Part shown: one piece after another, positions 12,087-20,036 of the stretch
Position numbering within the stretch: the first letter of the stretch is position 1
Layout: the number at the start of each line of letters is the position of its first letter
Assembly: GCA_009779255.1 (NCBI GenBank)
Contig: WREQ01000010.1
Location: 1-42,532 of the forward strand
Length of the DNA: 42,532 bases
Direction: 5' to 3'
Origin: Dehalococcoidia bacterium
GTDB taxonomy: Bacteria > Chloroflexota > Dehalococcoidia > Dehalococcoidales > UBA1222
Notes under the pieces: model-generated
What the model was told of the DNA's origin: nothing
What the model saw: only the letters and a program-made list of their open reading frames with translations
Databases searched by the model: none
Translations under genes and position numbers: made by a program

Positions 12087-12620
12087 ATGAAATTACTGGT
12101 TCATGCCTGTTGCGCTCATTGCACCGCTTACACCATCGAGTACTGGCGCAAACAGGGGCACGCTGTCACGGCCGTATGGTATAACCCCAACATCCATCAT
12201 TTTACCGAACATAATCTCAGGTTGGAAGCCATGTCGGGCATGGCGCTGGCGTTGTCTTTCCAGCTGGTTGTCATCGCTGGTTACGATTTCAAGGAATATT
12301 TCCGACGTGTGGCCGGAGATGAAGCCGATCGATGCCGGCACTGCTTTGACATGCGGTTGGATAGGGTTGCCGCCAAGGCCGCGGAAGATGGGTTCGAAGC
12401 TTTTACCACCAGCCTTTTGATCAGCCCTCATCAGAAGCATGAACTGGTGAATCAAAGTGGTGAAAAGGCCTCCGCCCGCTCCGGAGTGGCCTTTCTTTCT
12501 GCCGACCTGCGCAAACGCTATTCCGACAGCCGCCGCATCACTAAGCCGCTGGAGCTTTATCGTCAGCAATACTGCGGCTGCATTTACAGTGAGGTCGAGC
12601 GTTATACGGAGTGGTCATGA
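12087..12620 (+). CDS. queH: Epoxyqueuosine reductase QueH family
   Basis: CCAHC N-terminal motif, YNPNIH, RCRHCFDMRLD, SPHQKHE, YCGCIYSE, characteristic of QueH (formerly DUF208). Confidence 0.88.
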   Translation: MKLLVHACCAHCTAYTIEYWRKQGHAVTAVWYNPNIHHFTEHNLRLEAMSGMALALSFQLVVIAGYDFKEYFRRVAGDEADRCRHCFDMRLDRVAAKAAEDGFEAFTTSLLISPHQKHELVNQSGEKASARSGVAFLSADLRKRYSDSRRITKPLELYRQQYCGCIYSEVERYTEWS

Positions 12621-13165
12621 GCCTCCACGTTCGGGAAATGCGGGCGGAAGACTTGGAACAGGTGCGTGCCGTCGACCTAGCCTGTTTTCCGGCTATGGTG
12701 CCTCCTACCAACTACAGAACCGAACTTATCAATCCCATGGCGCACTATCTGGTGGCATTGGATGATGCCTTGCCGCCGGTGGAGGATGCTTCCGGACGGC
12801 GGCAGGCGTTTATTCTCGGTTTTACAGGGTTGTGGCTGATGGCTGGCGAGATGCATATCATCAATCTGGCGGTGCATCCTGACTTTCGTCATCGCGGCAT
12901 TGGGGAGCGGCTGCTGATACAAGGTATCGAGCTGGCGTTTGAACTGAGCGCTGTTTTGATGACGCTGGAGGTGCGCGTGTCCAATACAGCGGCGCAGGCG
13001 CTATATCTGAAATACGGGTTCACTAAGCGCGGCGTGCGCAAAGGGTACTACCTCGATAACCGCGAGGATGCCGTTATCATGACGCTGGACGAATTGCATG
13101 AGTCGCAGTACTGGGCGCGCTTCAATGAGCTAAAGGCGGGGTATGTGGGGCGGTGGTTGACATAA
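12617..13165 (+). CDS. rimI: Ribosomal protein S18-alanine N-acetyltransferase-like GNAT
   Basis: GNAT fold signature IINLAVHPDFRHRGIGERLL, EVRVSNTAAQALYLKYGFTKRGVRKGYY. ATG overlaps queH stop (ATGA). Confidence 0.8.
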   Translation: MSLHVREMRAEDLEQVRAVDLACFPAMVPPTNYRTELINPMAHYLVALDDALPPVEDASGRRQAFILGFTGLWLMAGEMHIINLAVHPDFRHRGIGERLLIQGIELAFELSAVLMTLEVRVSNTAAQALYLKYGFTKRGVRKGYYLDNREDAVIMTLDELHESQYWARFNELKAGYVGRWLT

Positions 13166-13226
13166 AAGCCTATGAAGAGACGATTGCCCTTCTCTGACAT
13201 TTTGACTGGCGCGAGTTTGGAGTGGG

Positions 13227-14015
13227 TCAACTTGTTAACTGGAACTGTATATTGTTCTCCACACAATATTGGTGAGCGTATGAATTTGGGGAGCAGGTAA
13301 CGGTGAGGTATGGATTGCTAATAGGGTAAGTGCCTATAAGCGTGTAGGCGAAAGCGTCCTTGCCAATACTAGTTACACTATCAGGTAAAGTTATTCTTTG
13401 TAACACTCCGCTATTGTAGAAAGCCCCATAGAAAGCCTCTTCTCCTATCTTCGTTACGCCGTTTGGTATGGCTATATCAGTTAGAAAGGAGCAACCGTAG
13501 AAAGCGTTATCCCCAATACTTGTTATGTTCTCGGACATTTTTACGATGACCAAGGAATAGCAAGAATAGAAAGCTCCTTCTTCAATGGTGGTTACGCTAT
13601 TTGGTATTTTTACGCTTGTCAGATAATTACAGCCCCGAAAAGCATTTTTGCCGATACTTGTTACACTCTTGCCCTCGATTTTATCAGGGATAACAACATC
13701 TCCATCCTTTTCACCCATGATGAATTCCCATTTATATTTGGTTATAGTCACACTGTCGCCATCTATTGTATAGAAGAAATGAGAGACAGGATTTGGCTCG
13801 GTTTTATCAGGGTTAACTGGGTAAGGCCGCAATGAGAGGGTAGGTGGTATGGTTGTGTTATCGAGTGGAGCGATAGTTGTGCTATCAGGTGGCGGCGTAT
13901 ATGATGGCGCGGGTGCTGATGAATCAAGCGCAGCATCAACATTCCCAACGCAGGAAGCCATCAAGGCCGTTACACTTACGACTAACAGGGCGCAAAACAG
14001 CTTGTATTTCATCAT
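13227..14015 (-). CDS. BspA-type leucine-rich-repeat lipoprotein
   Basis: Signal peptide with lipobox-like LMASC; tandem LRR units (SVTSIGKNAFRGCNYLTSVKIPNSVTTIEEGAFYSCYSLV...). Confidence 0.8.
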   Translation of the reverse strand: MMKYKLFCALLVVSVTALMASCVGNVDAALDSSAPAPSYTPPPDSTTIAPLDNTTIPPTLSLRPYPVNPDKTEPNPVSHFFYTIDGDSVTITKYKWEFIMGEKDGDVVIPDKIEGKSVTSIGKNAFRGCNYLTSVKIPNSVTTIEEGAFYSCYSLVIVKMSENITSIGDNAFYGCSFLTDIAIPNGVTKIGEEAFYGAFYNSGVLQRITLPDSVTSIGKDAFAYTLIGTYPISNPYLTVTCSPNSYAHQYCVENNIQFQLTS

Positions 14016-14044
14016 GGAATTCCTGCTCAGCCCATTGTTCACAG

Positions 14045-14449
14045 TTATCTCAACAGCCTGTTGTTACTAATTGGAATAAAATCTATTATTTTTAACAAAC
14101 GCTCTGGCATATAGATGGGTTTTTCTAATAAAACTTCGCCATATTGAGTTAGTAGTGGTTTGTTAAAATCGACAAAATACATGAAAAACGCTATGCGCGT
14201 GAAATTAAATTTTGATAAAGAATGCTGGTCTCCAAATCTACCAATTACTTCCTCTCCATCTTTATTTAAATAATGTTCGTCATATGCTGTTTGCCATTCG
14301 TCTTCCGATAATTCATCATTTTTTTGCGTAAATGAAGATACATCAACTTCAATAGGCGATTGATTTATCATCATTTCAATAAGATGAACATCAGCCATTT
14401 TGTTTATTTGATAAACACCTATTAAATTAACGCTGTCCTTTATTTCCAT
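14045..14449 (-). CDS. Hypothetical protein, candidate immunity protein for the adjacent degraded toxin
   Basis: Start MEIKDSV at 14449 preceded by GGAGGTGG; begins about 50 nt downstream of the AHH toxin-like frame. Confidence 0.5.
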   Translation of the reverse strand: MEIKDSVNLIGVYQINKMADVHLIEMMINQSPIEVDVSSFTQKNDELSEDEWQTAYDEHYLNKDGEEVIGRFGDQHSLSKFNFTRIAFFMYFVDFNKPLLTQYGEVLLEKPIYMPERLLKIIDFIPISNNRLLR

Positions 14450-14497
14450 AAAGCCACCTCCATTCCCCAAAAATCTATTGATTTATTGAACAGGAGA

Positions 14498-15076
14498 TTA
14501 TCTTAATTGTGATTTGATAAACTCAAGCACTCCTTCGCCAAACCGTCGTATCATGTCTATTGTGTTATATTGCTTGTAAAGTTCATTCCAAAATTGATTT
14601 GCTGTTGCGTTTTGTTTGTGATTCATAAATGCATCCCGCGTCCTTTCATAAGTCTTGCTCTATTGTTGATTAGAAGAATCTACCCATGCTCAGAATCTGG
14701 GATCATGCACATTTAATCCTGCTTGTTTGAAGAAACTATCGAATTTCTTAGCTTTAGGCAACACATGGTGCGCTTGAGCACCTTGCATTGTCTTTGGAGC
14801 ATCGTCAATAAGCTACGTTAGATTATGCCGGAAATTATCCCCTGTAAAGCTCTTGAAATTGCCTGCTTTTATGACAATCTTTGTGCCATCAACAGCATCA
14901 TCAATTTTGTTGATGGCTTTAACGCCTTTAACACCTGCTTTAAGGCCTGCGCTCGGCACAAACGGTATTACCGCGCCGTTTGAGTCCGCCAGCTGCACCA
15001 CATCCCCGTGGGCGTTGAAGAGGTAGTAGGTCTTTTTTTGGTATTCAGTTGTTAAGGTGCGAGTTCTACCTGGATA
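14498..15076 (-). pseudogene. Degraded Rhs C-terminal tip with AHH-like nuclease domain
   Basis: One continuous frame: PGRTRTLTTEYQKKTYYLFNAHGDVVQLADSNGAVI...NFRHNLT*LIDDAPKTMQGAQAHHVLPKAKKFDSFFKQAGLNVHDPRF*AWVDSSNQQ*SKTYERTRDAFMNHK...EFIKSQLR*. Internal stops at 14813-14815 (TAG), 14690-14692 (TGA) and 14660-14662 (TAG). Confidence 0.78.
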
Positions 15077-15083
15077 TTAACAC
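15020..15083 (-). repeat. Rhs leader direct repeat, copy B
   Basis: Shares GTGTTAATAT...ACTCG[CT]ACCTTAACAACTGAATA[CT]C[AG]AAA...TACTACCTC with copy A at 16711-16771, same strand. Confidence 0.8.
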
Positions 15084-15123
15084 ACCATATGTGCGCTACA
15101 CAATAATTGCACGTTGCCTTTGC

Positions 15124-15879
15124 TTAGCCGCTTCCATCTGCACTCGATTCCCACTCAATACCATAATGCCCAGCACAAGTAGTAACGGTTACCGTCTCTT
15201 CAGTATTTTCAAAATACAGGGTAATCACTTCACGAGCATCAATGGGTAAAATTTCCCAGTCTTTAAGTTTGTAATCAATAAACGTACCGATTGCGTTGAA
15301 ATTTTGGGGGGAATCCGGAGATATAAAGCCCATGGCATCTCCCTCCCATTCTAATGACACCTCATAATTCTTATCATATTCCCACAGTGCCCCCTCGCAT
15401 TTTTTATAACTTATACCCAAAAACTTTTTCCCTATCAGCCGTGTAAGATCATATTTCGTATTCAAATACCATTCGTTTCTGGCTTTTAAAGCCACCTCAC
15501 GCAAGCCCGGAAAATTGTCTGCTGTAGCAGATTCCCATTTAATGCCACCCCAAGTGTTTAAATATATTACTTTCTCAGCATCTTCAAAATATAGGTCCAA
15601 TATCGTACAGGCATGATTTGGCATGGCATACCAATCTTCAAGTTTGCAGTCAATAAATCTTTTCAGCCCAAAAGGTATACTTCGTCTATCTACAACCCCA
15701 AACACCATTACGAATCCCTCCCATTTTAAGGTTACTTCGTATGCCTGAACATCTTTATAGCGCCTATCTTCGCTTGTCCTGTAGTCAATACCCAGAAATC
15801 TTTTGCCAACAAGTTTTTGCAAGTCGTATTCAGTAGTTGAATACCTTTCGTTTCTTAAAGCATAGTTAATATCTCGCAT
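15124..15879 (-). CDS. Hypothetical protein with two tandem homologous domains, candidate immunity-type protein
   Basis: Internal duplication: RNERYSTTEYDLQKLVGKRFLGIDY...YEVTLKWEG...FIDCKLEDW...LYFEDAEKVIYLNTWGGIKWES versus RNEWYLNTKYDLTRLIGKKFLGISY...YEVSLEWEG...FIDYKLKDW...LYFENTEETVTVTTCAGHYGIEWES. Confidence 0.6.
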   Translation of the reverse strand: MRDINYALRNERYSTTEYDLQKLVGKRFLGIDYRTSEDRRYKDVQAYEVTLKWEGFVMVFGVVDRRSIPFGLKRFIDCKLEDWYAMPNHACTILDLYFEDAEKVIYLNTWGGIKWESATADNFPGLREVALKARNEWYLNTKYDLTRLIGKKFLGISYKKCEGALWEYDKNYEVSLEWEGDAMGFISPDSPQNFNAIGTFIDYKLKDWEILPIDAREVITLYFENTEETVTVTTCAGHYGIEWESSADGSG

Positions 15880-15906
15880 TTTATCTTACTCTTTTCACTT
15901 CAAATT

Positions 15907-16038
15907 TTATGGGCGAATAGGCACAATCGGAGAAATAATGACTCCATTTACCCCATTTGTAAAGCCTGTGTAAGAGTCCATCATGCTGTCCCCGCCCATT
16001 GCGGTGATAGGCAGTGTAATCCAAAGATGGTTAGTCAT
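15907..16038 (-). CDS. Small ORF or toxin-tip remnant (43 aa)
   Basis: MTNHLWITLPITAMGGDSMMDSYTGFTNGVNGVIISPIVPIRP; ATG overlaps the stop of the upstream ORF. Not in the supplied ORF track. Confidence 0.3.
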   Translation of the reverse strand: MTNHLWITLPITAMGGDSMMDSYTGFTNGVNGVIISPIVPIRP

Positions 16039-16567
16039 TGCCTACCCTAAAGATGTGAAAAACTCGCCAATCCTCATCTGCGACGAGGTCGTTCAAGGCT
16101 GTGCGAAAACGAATGGCATCTTCAAGTGTACGGAATAAACCGTTGGCGTTTAGCTTTGTCTCGAAATGTTTGTTGATCTCGTCAGGTAAGAAATGATAAA
16201 CGCGTTTAGAGTGGTCATCTGAATCTCTGAAAAAATTCTCACCCCCGATTGAATAACCACCGAAATTAGTAACGTCTATACCATAATACTCAGCCTGATG
16301 CGGACATCCAAATGCTTCGTCAAAGTATATGACCTCATGGCAATCTCCTGTAACTTGAGTCGATAGAAGGGCAAGCTCTTTCAACTCATCCAATGTTAGA
16401 TATGTGGTTACCCCCGGACTTTTGTCATTGTATTGAACATACTTTTGCCATAATGACATAAGCAGATTTTCTTCATCAGATGACGGAAATACCTCAAATC
16501 GAAAGAGTCCTTTATAATGTGGCACACAACCTACTGCTGGCTTAGATAATACTTTATAATAACCCAT
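16031..16567 (-). CDS. Hypothetical protein, candidate immunity protein
   Basis: Start MGYYKVLSKP at 16567 with AGGAGG Shine-Dalgarno (16572-16577), 8 nt after the stop of the upstream Rhs-tip frame. Confidence 0.55.
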   Translation of the reverse strand: MGYYKVLSKPAVGCVPHYKGLFRFEVFPSSDEENLLMSLWQKYVQYNDKSPGVTTYLTLDELKELALLSTQVTGDCHEVIYFDEAFGCPHQAEYYGIDVTNFGGYSIGGENFFRDSDDHSKRVYHFLPDEINKHFETKLNANGLFRTLEDAIRFRTALNDLVADEDWRVFHIFRVGND

Positions 16568-16575
16568 GTTGCCTC

Positions 16576-16764
16576 CTATGGTAAATTCTTTGCTATCCAC
16601 TCAAAGGCTTCTCTTGCAACTGCGATATGAACTCTTGCATTGCCAAAATGAAGATGCGCCATAGGCCAATTAGTTCCTGTATGGTCAGTCTTGGCGGCTT
16701 GGTTGCCATCGAGGTAGTAACTCTGTTTTCGATATTCAGTTGTTAAGGTACGAGTGCCAGTATA
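16576..16764 (-). pseudogene. Orphan Rhs tip fragment (63-codon open frame without Rhs body)
   Basis: YTGTRTLTTEYRKQSYYLDGNQAAKTDHTGTNWPMAHLHFGNARVHIAVAREAFEWIAKNLP*; same RTLTTEY leader as the second copy and no N-terminal Rhs core upstream. Confidence 0.6.
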
Positions 16765-16771
16765 TTAACAC
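16711..16771 (-). repeat. Rhs leader direct repeat, copy A
   Basis: Near-identical to 15020-15083, encoding RTLTTEY[RQ]K.[ST]YYL in both copies. Confidence 0.8.
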
Positions 16772-16895
16772 TTTGGATATGCTGGTATCAATTGCCTGTA
16801 TGAGTCCAATATCTGTTTGAACTTATACACCGCCGCGCTATTCTCCGTAAATATCCGACAGTACAGCATCTTCCGGTTATCCGGTTTGCACAATG

Positions 16896-16937
16896 AAAAA
16901 CGAATCGGATACCCAAACCCAGCATCCGATTCGTTTT
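16896..16937 (-). terminator. Intrinsic terminator downstream of the anti-sigma-like gene
   Basis: Minus-strand AAAACGAATCGGAT - loop - ATCCGATTCGTTTTT. Confidence 0.75.
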
Positions 16938-16943
16938 ATCAAT

Positions 16944-18338
16944 CTAACGCACTTTCAACGCCACAGGTTCAGTCAGTAGTGCCACGCGTGAATATAGCGG
17001 TGCGAGATACACAACATCGTGTGAATAGTCGCGAATTGTAACCCGCTCATAAAACACTCCCGGAGCGAATCCACTGATATTATTGAATCTTATCCCCGAC
17101 AACACACTTGCAGTCCAGAACTCATTACCGGTTTCGTCAAAACAGCTATGCCCGAATACCTGGTGGGAACGATATTCAGCTTGTTCAACAACCGCAAAAT
17201 ACAATTGCCAGGAGGTGCCGTCTTGCCTGACCTCAGAAAGAGTTACGCCGTTCGGCAGGTTGTTTGCGGTGCCATTTACAAGGTCAACCTTCACGCGCTC
17301 CATATCTTTATCCAACCATACGACTTGCTCTATGAACAATGTCAGATGACTGCTTTCGGCAAAGAAAGGGCTGTCCATGATATGGGATACCATCATGGGC
17401 GAATCGTGCGCGCCAAAAGCGATTATCCCATTGGAAATTGCACCAAAACGGTCGCCGTACTCGTTTTCTGCGTAAAAACGCAATGACGTCAACCATGCTG
17501 TATTCGCGGGGTCGGCAGAAAAGTTAGCTCGCATGTGGGTTGGGTAGATTTCTACCGTTGTCAATGTTAAACGTTGGCCATCTATCATAAAATCCTGATT
17601 AACGAAAAAGGTATCGCCCTGTTCCGTGAAGGCTGGGTCAAACTCCAGAACAAACTCGAATGTAGCTGTAGCTACGATTTCAGGCGCTGTGTATTCCTGT
17701 TCGGCCAGATTTTGCATTGGTTTTGGCAGCACTCCGGCAATTTGTGGCGCATCCAAAACGTCTACCCGTGCTTTCAAAATCAACCTGGCTGGCATTTGTT
17801 CTCTGGCGAAATTTATTGTCGCCATGCGAAGCGTTCCTATATTATTGAGGTCGCCGTCCGTCGTTTCAAAAACTGACACGGGTTTTTCCTGCCTGCTTTC
17901 AACATCAAGAACAGATATAAAACTATTTATATGTGTATAGACAGACGATTCAAGCGTGTAAAAAACATTTAACTGGCGCTGGTCAACTACCACATATTCC
18001 ACACGCATTGTGATGTCGTTTACCATTTGCTCTTGGTCAATGCGCTGGATAAATTTGTGCTCTATGGCGTCTGTTAATGATTGGTTGAATCTTACAAGAG
18101 TAACGATTTGCCTGAGTACCGGTATTCGCTCAAAGGCTGATGCTACGGTCGGGGAGGTATTCACCGCGATTGTAATTATAAGCAATATCGCCATAAACAA
18201 ACCGGATGGAATGGCGGTATACCTCATAACATTTCGCCTTCTTGCACGGGTTTTCGTCTTGGCGGACATTTGCATCATATCGGCAGGGATGCTTTCCAGT
18301 TCTAGCATCAGTGCGTTATATTCCTGTTGGCGATTCAT
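16944..18338 (-). CDS. Membrane-anchored DUF4179-like anti-sigma factor
   Basis: 464 aa, one N-terminal TM segment (YTAIPSGLFMAILLIITIAV), large extracytoplasmic domain; immediately downstream of an ECF sigma factor gene. Confidence 0.65.
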   Translation of the reverse strand: MNRQQEYNALMLELESIPADMMQMSAKTKTRARRRNVMRYTAIPSGLFMAILLIITIAVNTSPTVASAFERIPVLRQIVTLVRFNQSLTDAIEHKFIQRIDQEQMVNDITMRVEYVVVDQRQLNVFYTLESSVYTHINSFISVLDVESRQEKPVSVFETTDGDLNNIGTLRMATINFAREQMPARLILKARVDVLDAPQIAGVLPKPMQNLAEQEYTAPEIVATATFEFVLEFDPAFTEQGDTFFVNQDFMIDGQRLTLTTVEIYPTHMRANFSADPANTAWLTSLRFYAENEYGDRFGAISNGIIAFGAHDSPMMVSHIMDSPFFAESSHLTLFIEQVVWLDKDMERVKVDLVNGTANNLPNGVTLSEVRQDGTSWQLYFAVVEQAEYRSHQVFGHSCFDETGNEFWTASVLSGIRFNNISGFAPGVFYERVTIRDYSHDVVYLAPLYSRVALLTEPVALKVR

Positions 18339-18350
18339 AATAGGCCTCCT

Positions 18351-18812
18351 CTATTCATCGGATAATTCAAGTTTTAGAAGTTGCAAAGCACGCCGTTGAC
18401 GAGAGGCCACTGTGCCTTGCGGCATATCGAGGCTCTGTGCTGTTTCAGCCACTGTGAACCCGGAAAAATACCGCAAAATCACAACTTCTTTAAGTTCAAG
18501 GGGCAATTTCTGAATAGCTTCTTTGAGTGGCAGAGAATCAAAATCTTCTGCTGACGGCTCTGGTGCGGATTCATATGGCACTTCACGCTTCAAATGGCGC
18601 AGGATTTTTTTGCATGTATTTATTAGTATTCGTGTGAGCCATGTTTCAAAATACTCGGGTTGGCGAAGTTTTTTCAAGGATATAAATGCTTTGTATTCTG
18701 TTTCGTCGACTGCCTCTTTCGCAAGACTCTCGTCTCCCAGGTATAAAATGGCGGTGCGATAGAGCCTTGGCTTAACCTGGCCGACGCGATTGACAAACTC
18801 CTCCGCTTTCAT
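18351..18812 (-). CDS. ECF-type RNA polymerase sigma factor
   Basis: 153 aa; region 2 (EYKAFISLKKLRQPEYFETWLTRILINTCKKIL) and region 4 (LPLELKEVVILRYFSGFTVAETAQSLDMPQGTVASRQRRALQLLK). Confidence 0.9.
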   Translation of the reverse strand: MKAEEFVNRVGQVKPRLYRTAILYLGDESLAKEAVDETEYKAFISLKKLRQPEYFETWLTRILINTCKKILRHLKREVPYESAPEPSAEDFDSLPLKEAIQKLPLELKEVVILRYFSGFTVAETAQSLDMPQGTVASRQRRALQLLKLELSDE

Positions 18813-18979
18813 TCTGTTTATCTCTCATGATGCTGAATGCGGGATAGTTATCTTGCGTAGCCATCCGATATTCATCCCGATTTGTACCTGGTTTGTTTCC
18901 GTAATCATTAAATCATCCTACGGGGGTGTATTTGATGCCCTATGAATATTAGATTCACCAACTGGGGATTTTTATTTAG

Positions 18980-19003
18980 CTCAAGCAAAATTTTTTGCTT
19001 GAG
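18980..19003. repeat. Perfect inverted repeat in the intergenic region
   Basis: CTCAAGCAAAA-TT-TTTTGCTTGAG, 11-bp perfect arms. Confidence 0.8.
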
Positions 19004-19052
19004 GGGTGCGCGCTGCTTTATGGTGGAATCTGAAATCAAGAATCTTTTAATT

Positions 19053-19074
19053 AAAAATCGGCGCGAAACGCCGA
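19053..19074 (-). terminator. Intrinsic terminator for the minus-strand genes ending at 19171
   Basis: Minus strand TCGGCG-TTTCG-CGCCGA followed by TTTTT. Confidence 0.7.
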
Positions 19075-19170
19075 CAACCTACAGCCCCGAGGCATAATCT
19101 GAGCTTTGCCTTTCGGAGATATTTCATTTCTCGATGGTGCCGGCTGAATCACCTGTGGTTTAATTGATAT

Positions 19171-19488
19171 TCACTTCCTGTTTTGCATTTTGATTATCAG
19201 TAGCCCTACTAGCTGCCAAATGGCAATGCTGAGTACGGCACCACAGGCATAAAAAATCAACAGGAGGTAATTACCTTGCAAAACATTTAAGAAAGGTTCT
19301 CTCTGTGTAAGACTGATGAATAACGCCGTGCCCACCCAGAAGACAACTGCCCAGCCACTTCCCATCAACAGGCATATCTTCGCTAGTCTCAAATAGGGTG
19401 TCCCGGTGTCGTTCGTAATGCCATATTCAGCCTTGTGCTCTGTCGTCATACGCTGCCCTTCCATGACGCGGGATTTAGAATCATTCAA
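19171..19488 (-). CDS. Small membrane protein, hypothetical
   Basis: 105 aa with two hydrophobic segments (ICLLMGSGWAVVFWVGTALFISL; LLLIFYACGAVLSIAIWQLVGLLII). Confidence 0.5.
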   Translation of the reverse strand: MNDSKSRVMEGQRMTTEHKAEYGITNDTGTPYLRLAKICLLMGSGWAVVFWVGTALFISLTQREPFLNVLQGNYLLLIFYACGAVLSIAIWQLVGLLIIKMQNRK

Positions 19489-19519
19489 AATTCAGTCCTA
19501 AAGTCCCGACGCCTGTAAG

Positions 19520-19702
19520 TCACTCCTCCGAAGCCAGCCTGCCGGCTTCCGCCCAATCGCTTTTGGCGTGTTCATTGAAGATGATAATCACCTTCTCTTT
19601 AGGCGTGCCGATGCTGGCGAAGGCCTGAGTCAGCCCCTCCACCAGTTGCTTTTTTTGCTCTGGAGTTCGCCCCTGCCACATATCCACGGTTACAACTGGC
19701 AT
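19520..19702 (-). CDS. 4-oxalocrotonate tautomerase family protein
   Basis: Begins MPVVTVDMWQGRTPEQKKQLVEGLTQAF, with the conserved N-terminal Pro and tautomerase pattern. Confidence 0.85.
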   Translation of the reverse strand: MPVVTVDMWQGRTPEQKKQLVEGLTQAFASIGTPKEKVIIIFNEHAKSDWAEAGRLASEE

Positions 19703-19723
19703 TGCTCTGTCTCGTGGATGAAT

Positions 19724-19945
19724 CTAGTCGCGATTCATGCGGTCGCGCTGTTTTTTGAGTTCCATGTGGTGGGTGAATTCCTCCTCCGACATGGGGGTGC
19801 AGCTTATTACCTCGGCGTTGTCCATAACCAGCAGTAAAGCGGTGTGGCATTTCCAGCAGCGGTACGGGCCGTTGTATCTGTTGTCCAGCAGCGACATTTT
19901 GCCATCGACGCTGCACTGGGGGCAGGTGATAGTGACCATGCTCAT
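19724..19945 (-). CDS. Small zinc-ribbon-like protein
   Basis: 73 aa with CPQC...CWKC. Confidence 0.5.
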   Translation of the reverse strand: MSMVTITCPQCSVDGKMSLLDNRYNGPYRCWKCHTALLLVMDNAEVISCTPMSEEEFTHHMELKKQRDRMNRD

Positions 19946-20036
19946 ATCAGGGACGCCTCCATATCCTGTTTGCCTCGCTTGCCGGGCGTTAGCCTGACAG
20001 TAGGCAACATAATTTCGGGTTAAGACTACTACAGTT

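Noticed and set aside
18913-19170. Possible c-di-GMP/GEMM-type riboswitch in the intergenic region (GGCAAAGC-like segment on the minus strand)
   Set aside because: Conserved core and tetraloop-receptor arrangement could not be matched; lies downstream rather than upstream of the adjacent same-strand gene.
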